A stretch of 64,000 nt of DNA from an uncultured Eubacteriales bacterium (lineage in GTDB: Bacteria; Bacillota; Clostridia; Oscillospirales; Acutalibacteraceae), in assembly GCA_910577755.1 (NCBI GenBank), contig CAJTNL010000008.1, positions 1 through 64,000 of the forward strand, written 5' to 3'. The notes beneath the pieces are model-generated. The model worked only from the letters and a program-made list of their open reading frames with translations, had not been told where the DNA came from and searched no databases. A program made the position numbers and the translations under genes. Positions 1 to 8,972 of the stretch are shown here, piece after piece. The stretch's first letter is position 1. Every line of letters starts with the position of its first letter.

Positions 1-165
1 AAGCATGAAGAGTTAAACCGACGTTCCTTTTCTAATATCTCTATTTTAAAACTGGCTCTGTTTGAATATATTGAAAGGTTTTATCATCATTTTCGTCCTC
101 ACTCTTTTAACAACATGCTCTCTCCTGACCAGGAGGAACTTCTCTTCTTTCAATATCTCTCCTAA
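1..165 (+). CDS. IS3-family transposase (OrfB), C-terminal end only
   Basis: The first 54 codons in frame 1 are the end of an IS3/IS150-group transposase and continue left of the window. The reading includes KHEELNRRSF, which fits the region of the last catalytic glutamate of the DDE integrase core. FEYIERFYHHFRPHSF follows, matching the family's usual 'EYIxxYNxxRPHxxL' block, and the protein stops at LLFFQYLS. The protein would catalyse cut-and-paste transposition of the element. Only about a fifth of a typical OrfB is visible, so activity cannot be judged. The element ends some 40 bases downstream inside the neighbouring surface-protein gene. Confidence 0.85.
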   Translation, partial: KHEELNRRSFSNISILKLALFEYIERFYHHFRPHSFNNMLSPDQEELLFFQYLS

Positions 166-203
166 TTTCACTTTTTTCTGTCTACTTTATTGACTATGAG
201 CCA
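1..203 (+). mobile_element. Right end of an IS3-family insertion sequence
   Basis: The transposase stop is at 163-165 and the element appears to end near 203. There the minus-strand surface-protein gene suddenly stops matching its own earlier repeat: the first InlB-type repeat reads NPVGETYTFTA, while the last copy reads NPVGET followed by LAHSQ and a stop. The proposed edge finishes in CA, as usual for IS3-family termini. The exact boundary and the target duplication cannot be fixed because the left end is outside the window. Confidence 0.6.
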
Positions 204-3200
204 AGGTTTCGCCAACCGGATTACCATCTGCATCGCTAATGATCACTCCGTTTTCTGTCCAGCATTTAAACACATAACCATCTTCTGCAGTTGCCGTTAG
301 TGTTACTGATGTGTTCGGCGCATATTTTCCACCACCAGTAACAGTACCTTGTGCAATATCAAATGATGTTACAGTGATTTGAATTTTTTCCTTTAAAGCA
401 CCTTTTGCTGCTTCTAGCGTTGTACGGGCAGTATTTAAGCTATCCACTGTTGCGTCCGTAGCATGGTAAGCCTCATTTGCATCTGCAAGAGCAGTTAGGA
501 AATCATTTACCTCCTGAGTTCCATAATAGTCATTTGTATCTATAGCGTCGCATTCATTAATCACTGCCTGCAGTAATGATCTATCTAAACCCAAGTTCGC
601 TGTATTTAAATTTTCTAATGCAGTTAGCAGATAAGCTCTGGTTGCATCAATATCATCTTTAGCTTCCGTTGCTGCCTTTATAGTATTGACGAAAGCATTT
701 CTTATAGAAAGTGGTAACTTTCTATAACCTGACTCCTTCTGCAATGCTTGAGCAGTACTGATTGCATCCTCTAAAACTATAATCAAATCGCTTGTGATTT
801 CTTTAAAGTTAGCATAAATAGTCGTTGTTGCCGTTGCAGTAAATGTGTAGGTTTCTCCAACTGGATTACCGTCTGTTGCTGTAATTACATTGCCAGCGGC
901 ATCCGTCCAATTAACAAATTCATAATGACTATCTGTATTAGGTACTGCAGTAAAGGTTATCTCTGTTCCATTCTCGATAGTTTGCACTTGAGTTGCAGCC
1001 GGATTTTGTGTCGAATCTGTACCTATTACAATATTTCCGCCAGTACCTGTCACCTCTGCCGTTACTGTTACTTCAGTTACAGTTGCAGGAATCTCTACCG
1101 GATATGTTACAGTTTTCAATACGTTCCCAGCGCTATCTAACACTTCGGCAACAATCTTATATTGACAAGCCTCAGCGCTTACATTGGTTAAAGTAAAATC
1201 TTGTGTAAGTATATTGTCAACAGACGGCGATATTGTTACCAGTTCATCTCCTGAATCAGTAACCTTATATAAAGTAGCATTTTTTAGGAGGTACCGAGAG
1301 TTATCAAGCAAACTAGCGGATGCAAACGTAACTGTAGTTGCATCACTTTCACTTCTTTCAGCAGTCAAAATATCTTTATATACTTCATTTTTAGTCGCAG
1401 AATTATCATCTATATAATCTAACCCATATATCCAAGATGAATACGGTCTCAAGGTCAGACCGCTGGTGGTAGTACCCATACTGCTTTGGGTAATTCCCAT
1501 CTGACTCAAAATATATTTTACAGCCATTAAATGTCCAATTTCATTAACAGTACCTAGATTTTTATCAAACCATAAGGTTTCCATCTCCGGATTAAATGCA
1601 TTAATGTCGCAGAAATATGTATAGAGTTCAATAATAGGGGTATTCGTTCCCGCTACCTCTTTCATGGCATTAACGTAATCTGCAATATCCGGATCAACAC
1701 TAGCAGGTGTAATAAGAATCAGAGGAAGTCCATCTCTGGAGGCATTATTTTTAAGCATTTGAAAATTTTGCTTAAAGCTTTCTACACTACTCTCAACTAC
1801 TACACCGTTATATTTAATATCAGGCATTACAAACATCACATTAGGGTCATATTTGCTGTAAAATCCAGTATTATAATTATTGAGAATTTGCTGACTAGTT
1901 ATACCTCTTTTACCCTCATTTATAACAAAACGCTGGGCACAAGTAACCTGAGCTGTAAAGTTATAGCTGCGTCGAATCACTTCGTCAAAACACTGCACAT
2001 AATTCTTAGCGGAAATATAATCTCCCATAATACCTTCCGTAGTAGCGCCGCCCGCGAACAACCAGGCGCTTGCAGTAGTATTTGCAATTGGAGAAATAAC
2101 AGCATTTGCGCTGGCAGTTTGCGTACCTGAAAGCTCTGCAATTTGGGCTTCTGTCAGCCTATTATCATACACGTTCACATAATCAATCACACCAGTAAAT
2201 AAATTAGATCCAGCAGTATTACCGGTATATCTGCGACCGCCGGTCGTGATATATTCAACTGCACTAAAATCAGCATTATACTGCGTACTGATATCAGACC
2301 GTTGAACAGCTAAATTTCCATCTACGTAACCCCCGAAACCTCCACTCTGAAAATTTACAGACAACGTATGCCAATTGCTATCATTCAGTCAAGCTGCTGT
2401 GTTTAGAGTAAACTTACCGCTATCGTTTGTACCGCCATTTACAGCAAGCACTACTTTTCCTGTGTTTGTTAATCTAATTTCTACTCTTTCGTCAGCAGTA
2501 CTGGTAAAAGAAACCAAAGTAGTTCCATTCACAATTGTTGACGATGATGTTTTAAAACGAATGGTAAGGTTACTGTTCGTTGCTTCCACCGCTCGTATAG
2601 TTTGAATATCTTCGTCTTTGGTTATAATACTACCATTGGCACTATCAAACATTTTTCCCACATTATAACTTAATACTGGTTCTAGTCCTGTTATAGCTTG
2701 ACTCCCTGTCAAACCAATAGGCATATTATCTGATTGATGTCCTACACCTGTTTTTTTAACGCTATATCGGTCTCAGCCATGGTAGCAAAAGCACTTGTCG
2801 GATCTAAAAGATCAAGATTTTTCAGAATAAATTTGCCCCAAAGCATAAAACCTTCTTTATCGGGATGGAGTTGCGTAGCATTAACTGAGCCATTTACCTC
2901 ATGGTACAAATACTGCGTGGACAGCTTATTATTATTATTCATAGCCAGCCATTCTAAATTAAAATCTAACAATATGACGTCATATTGTACCGCTACATCA
3001 CGTACAATATTCATATATATCCAAATTATTATTTACAGATGCATTATTAGTATAGTTCTGCGTTTGTAAAACAGGAATCGCATTACAGGTTTGCCATACA
3101 GTAGAAAGCAATGTCTCCAAATTTGCTCTATACTGTGTCTAATTTACACTACCGCGACAATCATTCATACCAACTGTAATAAAAACAACGTCCGGATGTT

Positions 3201-3737
3201 TATTTATAATCCATGTGTCTTTATTAGTAACCATATTTGTACTTGAACAACCACCAACGCCAGTATTCATAATTACATCGTTGCTTCGGTCAATCCCATT
3301 GATTTTAGTACTCTTAAAATATTGTTCAAAATATTCTACATTGTTTCGATATCCTTTGAATAGAACACACCTTGGGTGATACTATCGCCGGAAAACAGCC
3401 AGTTAATTCTATCAGGTGTACTCATCAAATTCTGTAATGCAGCCCAAGCACTAAGCGTCCGATTACGTGCCAACCATGCATCAAGCGTAGTGAATGATGA
3501 TGCAGACGCAAGAGCTGCTGCACTGCTTTTATCCTCAGCTAAAATATTTGCCGCATTGTTAGTGCTATTCAAAAGATTTTGATCTAAATCTGACGGCGCA
3601 GTTTCAATTTCAGAAACCGTAACCTCCTCAACCTGCGTATTATTAGTTAGCGCATTCATATACATTAAATTGGTCGGTAACGCAACCAGAGCTACCAGCA
3701 ACCCAATTATAATTGCTTTAAAAAATTTACCTTTCAT
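187..3737 (-). pseudogene. Broken secreted protein: SGNH hydrolase, LamG, second SGNH-like domain, InlB-type repeats
   Basis: One large gene read right to left is split by several lesions. It begins at 3737 (ATG after AGGAAGC) with a signal peptide, followed by an SGNH esterase domain: FSGDSITQG (block I, catalytic Ser), GMNDC (block III) and LHPDKEG (block V, catalytic His). A LamG/sialidase-type lectin domain is next. A second SGNH-like domain has FAGGATTEG where block I should be, so its Ser is lost. Two InlB B-repeat-like domains flank a helical FIVAR-like stretch. The lesions are a frameshift near 3350, a TAG at 3139-3141, a frameshift in a TA run near 3012, a frameshift at the seven-T run 2751-2757, and a TGA at 2389-2391. 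The 3' end is cut by the IS element, so any cell-wall anchor is lost. The domains suggest an extracellular carbohydrate esterase or adhesin. Decay is the simplest reading; sequencing error could explain the homopolymer shift but not all the lesions. Confidence 0.8.
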
Positions 3738-4049
3738 TTGTTTTGCTTCCTATTATGATAATTGTCTTTCTTTAAAACAATAAGTCAATTGAATAATTAA
3801 TCTTATCAACAAAATTTGTTGATTTTCAATAAATTTCTTATTTTATAATTGAACTGTTGCCACTTAAATCACGATATGATTTGTGCAAAAGACTGTACAT
3901 ATTGTTCCCAATAACTATATCTCACAATACTTTGGATTGTATTTTCATCCCACAGATAAAATCACTTATTCCTGCCGTACGTCTTATTACAGTGAATATG
4001 CAACCCGACCTTCAACACTAGCTAATAAAAAATAATGTTGGTGGCAGAA
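3738..4049. other. Gap between broken surface gene and carbamate kinase
   Basis: The stretch is AT-rich and holds no confident gene. A 50-codon plus-strand reading (3883-4035, GTG start, no clear ribosome binding site) has protein-like composition but matches no family I know. It may be a remnant. No terminator hairpin was recognised. Confidence 0.4.
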
Positions 4050-4991
4050 CTATCTATCTTTTATAATTTTAGTACCTGTTTTTCCCTGTAAAGCTTGTCT
4101 TGCACAATCCAAAGAAGCAATTACAGCTGTTCCTTCAGAAATACATTCCACAAAAGATACACAGGCTTCCACTTTTGGTAGCATACTTCCAGATGCAAAA
4201 TGCCCTTGTGCAATATACTCCTTCGCCTGCGACACTGTCATTTGATGTAATTCCTGTTGATTTGGCTGTTTATAATTTAAGCACACTCGCTCCACTGCCG
4301 TTAAAATAATCAACATTTCAGCGTTTAAATCTACAGCTAGCTTTGCGCTGGATTTATCCTTATCTATGACCGCCGCAATACCATGGTAACCGTCTTGATG
4401 ATCTACAACTGGTATACCTCCGCCTCCCACCGTAATCACAATATTTTGCAACTCTACCATCTGTTGAATAACGGGTAATTCGACAATAGAAACAGGCTCT
4501 GGAGAAGCCACAACTCGCCGATAGCCTCTACCGGCATCCTCTATAAATACCATCTCTTGCTCTTGTTGCATCTGGGTGGCTTCTTCTTTACTGTAAAATA
4601 TACCGATCGGCTTAGTTGGACGCTCAAATGCCGGGTCGTCCGGACTTACAACCACCTGCGTGATGATGCTGGCTACCCTTCTGTTTAAGTTTCGTTTACG
4701 CAATTGATTTGTAATGGCCTGCTGCAAATGGTAACCTATATACCCTTGCGACATTGCGCCACATTCTGCAAAAGGTATAGAAGGTGTTTTTGCTCCGTTT
4801 GTACATGCAAAATCCATAGCTAAATTAATCATACCTATCTGCGGACCATTACCGTGTCCAATGATAACTTCATAACCTTCTTCCACCAGCTCTACAATAA
4901 TTTTAGCTGTTTTCTTTACTAATCTGAGTTGCTCCTGCGGTGTTTGACCCAAAGCATTACCACCTAAAGCTAACACAATACGTTTCGCCAT
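4050..4991 (-). CDS. arcC: Carbamate kinase
   Basis: Carbamate kinase reversibly transfers phosphate between ATP and carbamate. In catabolism it makes ATP from carbamoyl phosphate released by arginine, agmatine or purine breakdown. The 313-residue protein has the usual family length. It opens with RIVLALGGNALG (amino acid kinase fold, phosphate-binding Gly loop) and carries IIGHGNGPQIG and VITVGGGGIPVV. I chose the ATG at 4991 because the upstream GTG at 5000 lies inside the GAGGTG ribosome binding site. There is no arcA, arcB or carbamoyltransferase beside it in the window, so the source of its carbamoyl phosphate is not shown. It appears to be a single-gene unit. Confidence 0.93.
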   Translation of the reverse strand: MAKRIVLALGGNALGQTPQEQLRLVKKTAKIIVELVEEGYEVIIGHGNGPQIGMINLAMDFACTNGAKTPSIPFAECGAMSQGYIGYHLQQAITNQLRKRNLNRRVASIITQVVVSPDDPAFERPTKPIGIFYSKEEATQMQQEQEMVFIEDAGRGYRRVVASPEPVSIVELPVIQQMVELQNIVITVGGGGIPVVDHQDGYHGIAAVIDKDKSSAKLAVDLNAEMLIILTAVERVCLNYKQPNQQELHQMTVSQAKEYIAQGHFASGSMLPKVEACVSFVECISEGTAVIASLDCARQALQGKTGTKIIKDR

Positions 4992-5873
4992 TCTGTTCAC
5001 CTCAAAATAATCTATGTATCCATATTTTTATCATACAAAATTTTCATTTAAAAACAATCAAATTAAAATACTTTCTTTTAATATTTATTCTTTAGTATTT
5101 TATATAGCATTGAATCAGCAAACCGTTGTTTTTTGAATCCTCTCTTTTCTTACTGCCAAAGCAGTATCATTTTAATTTTGAAGCGATCCGCTCATTACTT
5201 AAAATATTCAGCACACTTTGTATCACCAATACCTGAGCTTTTAGATGTTTAATTGATCTTAATTGTTTATTTGACCGCACAACATATAACCTGCATCTGT
5301 TCCGTTTATAACCTATAATTAAATGACTCATTGATATAGCGCTCTGCATTCTCGCCCTTTGACGCTGTAAATCATGAATTTCACGGATTAGTTTAAATCT
5401 GCAAATATTTTCAAAATATCTTAATTCACTGCACCAAATATACACACATGCTCAAGTAATCTTTAACTTTAATTCATACATATATTCAGCCAATTCAATT
5501 GCATTATATCGTTCAACCCACGCAACAGAATTTATTTAAATAGTCCGTCAATTAAACAAATTTTATTTCTTATTTCATACACGCAATATGTTACCATTTG
5601 GATCTCTCCTTACTTTTTATTTTTCTATATATTATGTTAACATATATATAGAAAAATAAAAAGTAAAATCTTAAAGGAGAACCATTTTTTTATAAAATTA
5701 TATATAGCAATATTTGTATATCTTTACTGCTGAACTTTGCATTTTTTCCTTGTTTTCCAATACAATATTTTTAAAACATACCTATCTAATCTGTTACTAA
5801 ACTCACCAGATGATACTGTAGGCCTATAATTAAAAACAGCTTAAACCAATGGTTCAGGCTGTTTTTAATTATT
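4992..5873. other. 880-base gene-poor AT-rich stretch with decayed small ORFs
   Basis: On the minus strand a short reading starts at 5597 with a good ribosome binding site (AGGAGAG, 6 bases, ATG). It runs 21 codons to a stop, and a protein-like continuation in another frame (AWVERYNAIELAEYMYELK) runs to 5452. This looks like one small gene of about 48 residues broken by a frameshift. A further 92-codon reading at 5167-5445 starts with GTG, has no ribosome binding site, and is not recognised. A long palindrome lies just upstream (5604-5680) and a terminator at the right end. Confidence 0.4.
5604..5680. repeat. Long AT-rich inverted repeat
   Basis: The arms 5611-5632 and 5644-5665 are exact 22-base reverse complements around a centre that is itself palindromic (ATGTTAACAT). 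Outer TCTCCTT and AAGGAGA extend the symmetry, so both edges look like ribosome binding sites facing outward. No U-run follows, so it is a poor terminator. It could be an operator, a cruciform-forming site or the remains of a small mobile element. Confidence 0.6.
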
Positions 5874-5875
5874 TT
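5834..5875. terminator. Rho-independent terminator of the symporter gene
   Basis: AAAACAGC pairs with GCTGTTTT around TTAAACCAATGGTTCAG, followed by U-rich sequence on both strands. It sits directly after the stop codon of the minus-strand symporter gene. Confidence 0.75.
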
Positions 5876-7268
5876 ATTTCTTCTTTTCTTTTCGCAATTT
5901 TAACCGATTGCTATATTCATAATCTTTACTGATCTTTGCTGCTAATCCGCCCAAAGCCAGTAATGCAATCAAATTCGGAATAACCATCAAACCGTTAAAC
6001 AAATCGGTCAAAGCCCATACTAAGTCTACCTTCAAAAAAGAGCCCAAAACTAAAAGGACACACACTAACCCTGCGTAAATTCTCACACCAATTTTTCCGA
6101 ACAACGCACTAATATTAGATGCGCCAAAAAAATACCATCCAATAATGGTAGAAAACGCAAAAAACAGCAAACAAACAGCAATAAAAATATTACCGCTCTG
6201 TCCAAACAAAGTGGCAAATGCCGCCTGAGTCAAATTACCGTTATTTAATTGTCCGTCATAACCCAAAGGTAATACATCCGTAACTAAAATTACCAAAGCA
6301 GTTAATGTTAAAATAATGAAAGTGTCAATAAATACACCTATCATAGCAATAAACCCCTGATCACAAGGATGCTTTACCTTTGCTAAAGCATGAGCATGAG
6401 GTGTAGAGCCCATACCTGCCTCGTTAGAAAACAGACCTCTGGCTACACCGAATTGCATCGCTTTTTGAATTGTAATACCGATTACACCACCTGTCACAGC
6501 CTGTGGGTAAAACGCACCTACAAAAATGTTGCTAAAAGCTTGCGGAATTTTTGTAACATTAGCAAACACCACAATTAAAGCGCCTACTATGTAAAGCAAA
6601 GCCATAAAAGGCACTAACTTTTCAGTAACGGAAGCGATACGTTTAACGCCACCCACAAAAATAAACATAGCAATAACAGAGATTACAATACCTACTGTCC
6701 ACTGAGGTATATAAAATGCGGTTTCAAACGCATTTCCAATTGCATTGGACTGTACCATATTACCCATAAAACCTAATGCTAACACAATTAAAATAGAGAA
6801 AATAGTTGCTAAAACCTTACCGAATGTTCCCTTAAAAGCACCTATAATATAATATCGTGGTCCACCTACTACAACGCCGTCTTTCATTGTTTTAAATTTT
6901 TGCGCTAAAGCCGCTTCCACATAAATAGTTGCCATCCCTAAAAAGGCGCTGATCCACATCCAGAAAATAGAGCCGGGTCCCCCTGCAATTAAGGCGCCGG
7001 CAGCCCCTACCAAATTTCCGGTACCAACCTGTGCCGCAATCGCAGTTGCAAGGGACTGAAAAGAGGTCATCCCCCCTTCATCTGCTTTTATATTTCCTTT
7101 TTTCAAAACACCGCCGAACGCCAATTTAAAACCGCGGCTAAATTTACGTATCTGAATAAATTTTAGGCGAATCGTAAAATACAATCCCGTACCGCAAAGT
7201 AAAAAAATCAAAACATAATTCCACAGATAATCATTGATAAACTCAATAAAACGTATCAGGATATCCAT
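5874..7268 (-). CDS. Sodium:alanine/amino acid symporter (AGCS family)
   Basis: This is an integral membrane carrier that imports alanine, glycine or another small amino acid with sodium. The 464-residue protein has about ten hydrophobic helices. It carries the AGCS signatures AAQVGTGNLVGAAGAL near residues 75-90, GPGSIFWMWISAFLGM, GPRYYI and GLFSNEAGMGSTPHAHA. The start chosen is the ATG at 7268, preceded by TTAGGGGATG. A TTG nine codons earlier has no ribosome binding site, and the chosen start gives normal length. The gene stands alone with its own terminator. Specificity among AGCS substrates cannot be read from sequence. Confidence 0.92.
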   Translation of the reverse strand: MDILIRFIEFINDYLWNYVLIFLLCGTGLYFTIRLKFIQIRKFSRGFKLAFGGVLKKGNIKADEGGMTSFQSLATAIAAQVGTGNLVGAAGALIAGGPGSIFWMWISAFLGMATIYVEAALAQKFKTMKDGVVVGGPRYYIIGAFKGTFGKVLATIFSILIVLALGFMGNMVQSNAIGNAFETAFYIPQWTVGIVISVIAMFIFVGGVKRIASVTEKLVPFMALLYIVGALIVVFANVTKIPQAFSNIFVGAFYPQAVTGGVIGITIQKAMQFGVARGLFSNEAGMGSTPHAHALAKVKHPCDQGFIAMIGVFIDTFIILTLTALVILVTDVLPLGYDGQLNNGNLTQAAFATLFGQSGNIFIAVCLLFFAFSTIIGWYFFGASNISALFGKIGVRIYAGLVCVLLVLGSFLKVDLVWALTDLFNGLMVIPNLIALLALGGLAAKISKDYEYSNRLKLRKEKKK

Positions 7269-7400
7269 TCCATCATCCCCTAATTCTTTCCCCAATCATA
7301 TCGAAATTATAACTGTTTTATTTTAATTAGCATATTGTTTCTGCTGTATTAAATAATACTGCCTTGTGATTTACATTTGTTAACCCTATACATTGTATAA

Positions 7401-7432
7401 AAAAAGAGCAAATATATCTATACTGCTCTTTT
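7401..7432 (-). terminator. Terminator of the riboflavin operon
   Basis: On the minus strand AAAAGAGCAG pairs with its partner TGCTCTTTT and runs into T's. It lies 20 bases after the ArsC-like gene and ends the rib transcript. Confidence 0.7.
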
Positions 7433-7452
7433 CATAACAAAATTTATTAACG

Positions 7453-7809
7453 TTATCCTTTTAATTTCTCCCACTGACCTTGATTAAAACCTACCAGTAT
7501 CAAATCTTTGTGAACAACAATCGGACGTTTTACCAATTTACCATCTGTCGCTAAGAGTGTATACTGTTCCTCTTCACTCATGGACGGTAATTTTTCCTTT
7601 AAATTCAGAGATTTATACACTAAACCGCTGGTATTGAAAAACTTTTTAAGGGGTAAACCACTCTTTTCCACCCACTGTTTTAACTCCTCTACAGTCGGTC
7701 TATTTTCTATAATAGATCTATTTTCATAAGCAATACCGTTTTCTTCCAGCCATTTTCTAGCCTTAACGCACGTACCACACTTTGCATATTGCAAAAACAA
7801 CACTTTCAC
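7453..7809 (-). CDS. ArsC/Spx-family thioredoxin-fold protein
   Basis: The 118-residue protein belongs to the ArsC/Spx/YffB superfamily. The active-site motif CGTC is at residues 11-14 in LQYAKCGTCVKARKWL. FFNTSGLVYKSL and the conserved KRPIVV loop (Arg-Pro) follow. Family members are glutaredoxin-linked arsenate reductases, Spx-type RNA polymerase partners, or oxidoreductases of unknown role. The generic 'arsenate reductase family' label is safer than arsC because no arsenic genes are near. The start is GTG after GGAGG. The gene lies 15 bases after the HAD phosphatase and appears to be the last gene of the riboflavin operon. Confidence 0.85.
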   Translation of the reverse strand: MKVLFLQYAKCGTCVKARKWLEENGIAYENRSIIENRPTVEELKQWVEKSGLPLKKFFNTSGLVYKSLNLKEKLPSMSEEEQYTLLATDGKLVKRPIVVHKDLILVGFNQGQWEKLKG

Positions 7810-7824
7810 GTTAGTTCCTCCATT

Positions 7825-8484
7825 TTAAACAAGCCGCTGCAAAATTGCTGGCAACGCAGCAATATCCTGAATCTGATAATCAGCGCCATCTAATTCACCT
7901 TTTGCCCCATAGCCATATAAGCAGCCTACAAACGGTAATTTATGACGTTTTGCCAGTTCCATATCATGAAAACGGTCTCCGACCGCTACATATTCCGCTG
8001 GATGCTCCTTTTTAATGATCTCAAACACTTCATATTTAGGTATATATTGGTACTTTTCACAGGGATAAAATCCTGTAAATAAATCTCCTAAACCAAAATA
8101 TGATTTATGCGCCTCCATGTAGCTTGTACTACAATTACTCAGTAAAATTAACTGATAACCTTCCTGCTTTAACCGCTGTATAACCTCCATAGCGCAAGGA
8201 TACCACCGTGCCTTACCCTCGTGTAAATATATATTCATATATTTACCTATTAATTTACTATAATCATCCTGCTGCTTTTTTGAAAGCTGTGGCATAAAAG
8301 TATTCCACATATCGCTTGCACTGCAACCAAGCCACCGATTCATTTCTTCATCTGTAAAGGTGCGCGGACGCGCAAAGCCATCTTCAATCAATTGATCATA
8401 TACCTTTAGAAAAGCCGCTTGATACACAATGGCACAATTGTGCAGCGTACCGTCATAATCAAAAATAATAGTTTTTTTATCCAA
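7825..8484 (-). CDS. HAD-superfamily phosphatase in the riboflavin operon
   Basis: This is a 219-residue haloacid-dehalogenase hydrolase with a helical cap. Motif I is FDYDGT (Asp9 and Asp11), motif II is LLSNCS, and motif IV is VGDRFHDMELA, with a lysine near KYEVFE. Family members dephosphorylate small phosphometabolites. The TTG start overlaps the ribH stop codon by eight bases, so the two are probably translationally coupled. Bacterial riboflavin synthesis needs a HAD phosphatase for 5-amino-6-(5-phosphoribitylamino)uracil, and this gene sits between ribH and the operon end. It is therefore a good candidate for that step. This is inference; the fold is clear, the substrate is not. Confidence 0.88.
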   Translation of the reverse strand: MDKKTIIFDYDGTLHNCAIVYQAAFLKVYDQLIEDGFARPRTFTDEEMNRWLGCSASDMWNTFMPQLSKKQQDDYSKLIGKYMNIYLHEGKARWYPCAMEVIQRLKQEGYQLILLSNCSTSYMEAHKSYFGLGDLFTGFYPCEKYQYIPKYEVFEIIKKEHPAEYVAVGDRFHDMELAKRHKLPFVGCLYGYGAKGELDGADYQIQDIAALPAILQRLV

Positions 8485-8941
8485 TTTGTTTTAACAGATT
8501 GGCCATTTCAATGGCTGTAGATGCAGCATCAAACCCTTTGTTGCCTGCCTTTGTGCCTGCACGCTCAATCGCCTGCTCAATGCTGTCGGTGGTAACCACA
8601 CCAAAAATTACTGGTACTTCGCTATCTAATGAAACATGAGCAACACCCTTAGAAACTTCTGCACATACATAATCAAAATGCGGTGTAGAACCTCTGATAA
8701 CCGCACCCAAACAAATAACTGCGTCGTATTTTCCACTTTTGACCATTTTTTTTGCTGCCAACGGTAATTCAAATGCTCCCGGCACCCACACCAAATCAAT
8801 ATCCTCACCATTCACACCATGACGCTGTAAACCATCTTCTGCACCGCCAATCAGCTTTGATACAATAAATTCGTTAAAACGTGCAGCTGCAATTCCCACT
8901 TTCAGTCCATTTGCAATTAAATTACCTTCAATATAGCGCAT
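8477..8941 (-). CDS. ribH: 6,7-dimethyl-8-ribityllumazine synthase
   Basis: Lumazine synthase condenses 5-amino-6-ribitylaminouracil with 3,4-dihydroxy-2-butanone 4-phosphate, the penultimate step to riboflavin. The 154 residues match the family length. Visible blocks are AARFNEFI (substrate-binding Phe), WVPGAFELP, CLGAVIRGSTPHFDYV with the catalytic His, and FGVVTTD followed by AGNKG. The enzyme normally forms hollow icosahedral capsids. The ATG at 8941 follows GGAGGATATTATT. The gene lies 31 bases after ribBA and overlaps the HAD gene downstream. Confidence 0.97.
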   Translation of the reverse strand: MRYIEGNLIANGLKVGIAAARFNEFIVSKLIGGAEDGLQRHGVNGEDIDLVWVPGAFELPLAAKKMVKSGKYDAVICLGAVIRGSTPHFDYVCAEVSKGVAHVSLDSEVPVIFGVVTTDSIEQAIERAGTKAGNKGFDAASTAIEMANLLKQIG

Positions 8942-8972
8942 AATAATATCCTCCTTTAATGACTGTAAACAC

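Noticed and set aside
28..165. Complete transposase gene
   Set aside because: Only the C-terminal 54 residues are present; the rest is outside the window.
1759..2130. 123-codon plus-strand open frame
   Set aside because: Antisense to the SGNH-like part of the broken surface gene; no site and no family.
5167..5445. 92-codon minus-strand open frame
   Set aside because: GTG start without ribosome binding site, basic Ile/Arg-rich composition, no recognised family; kept only as a remark in the gap entry.
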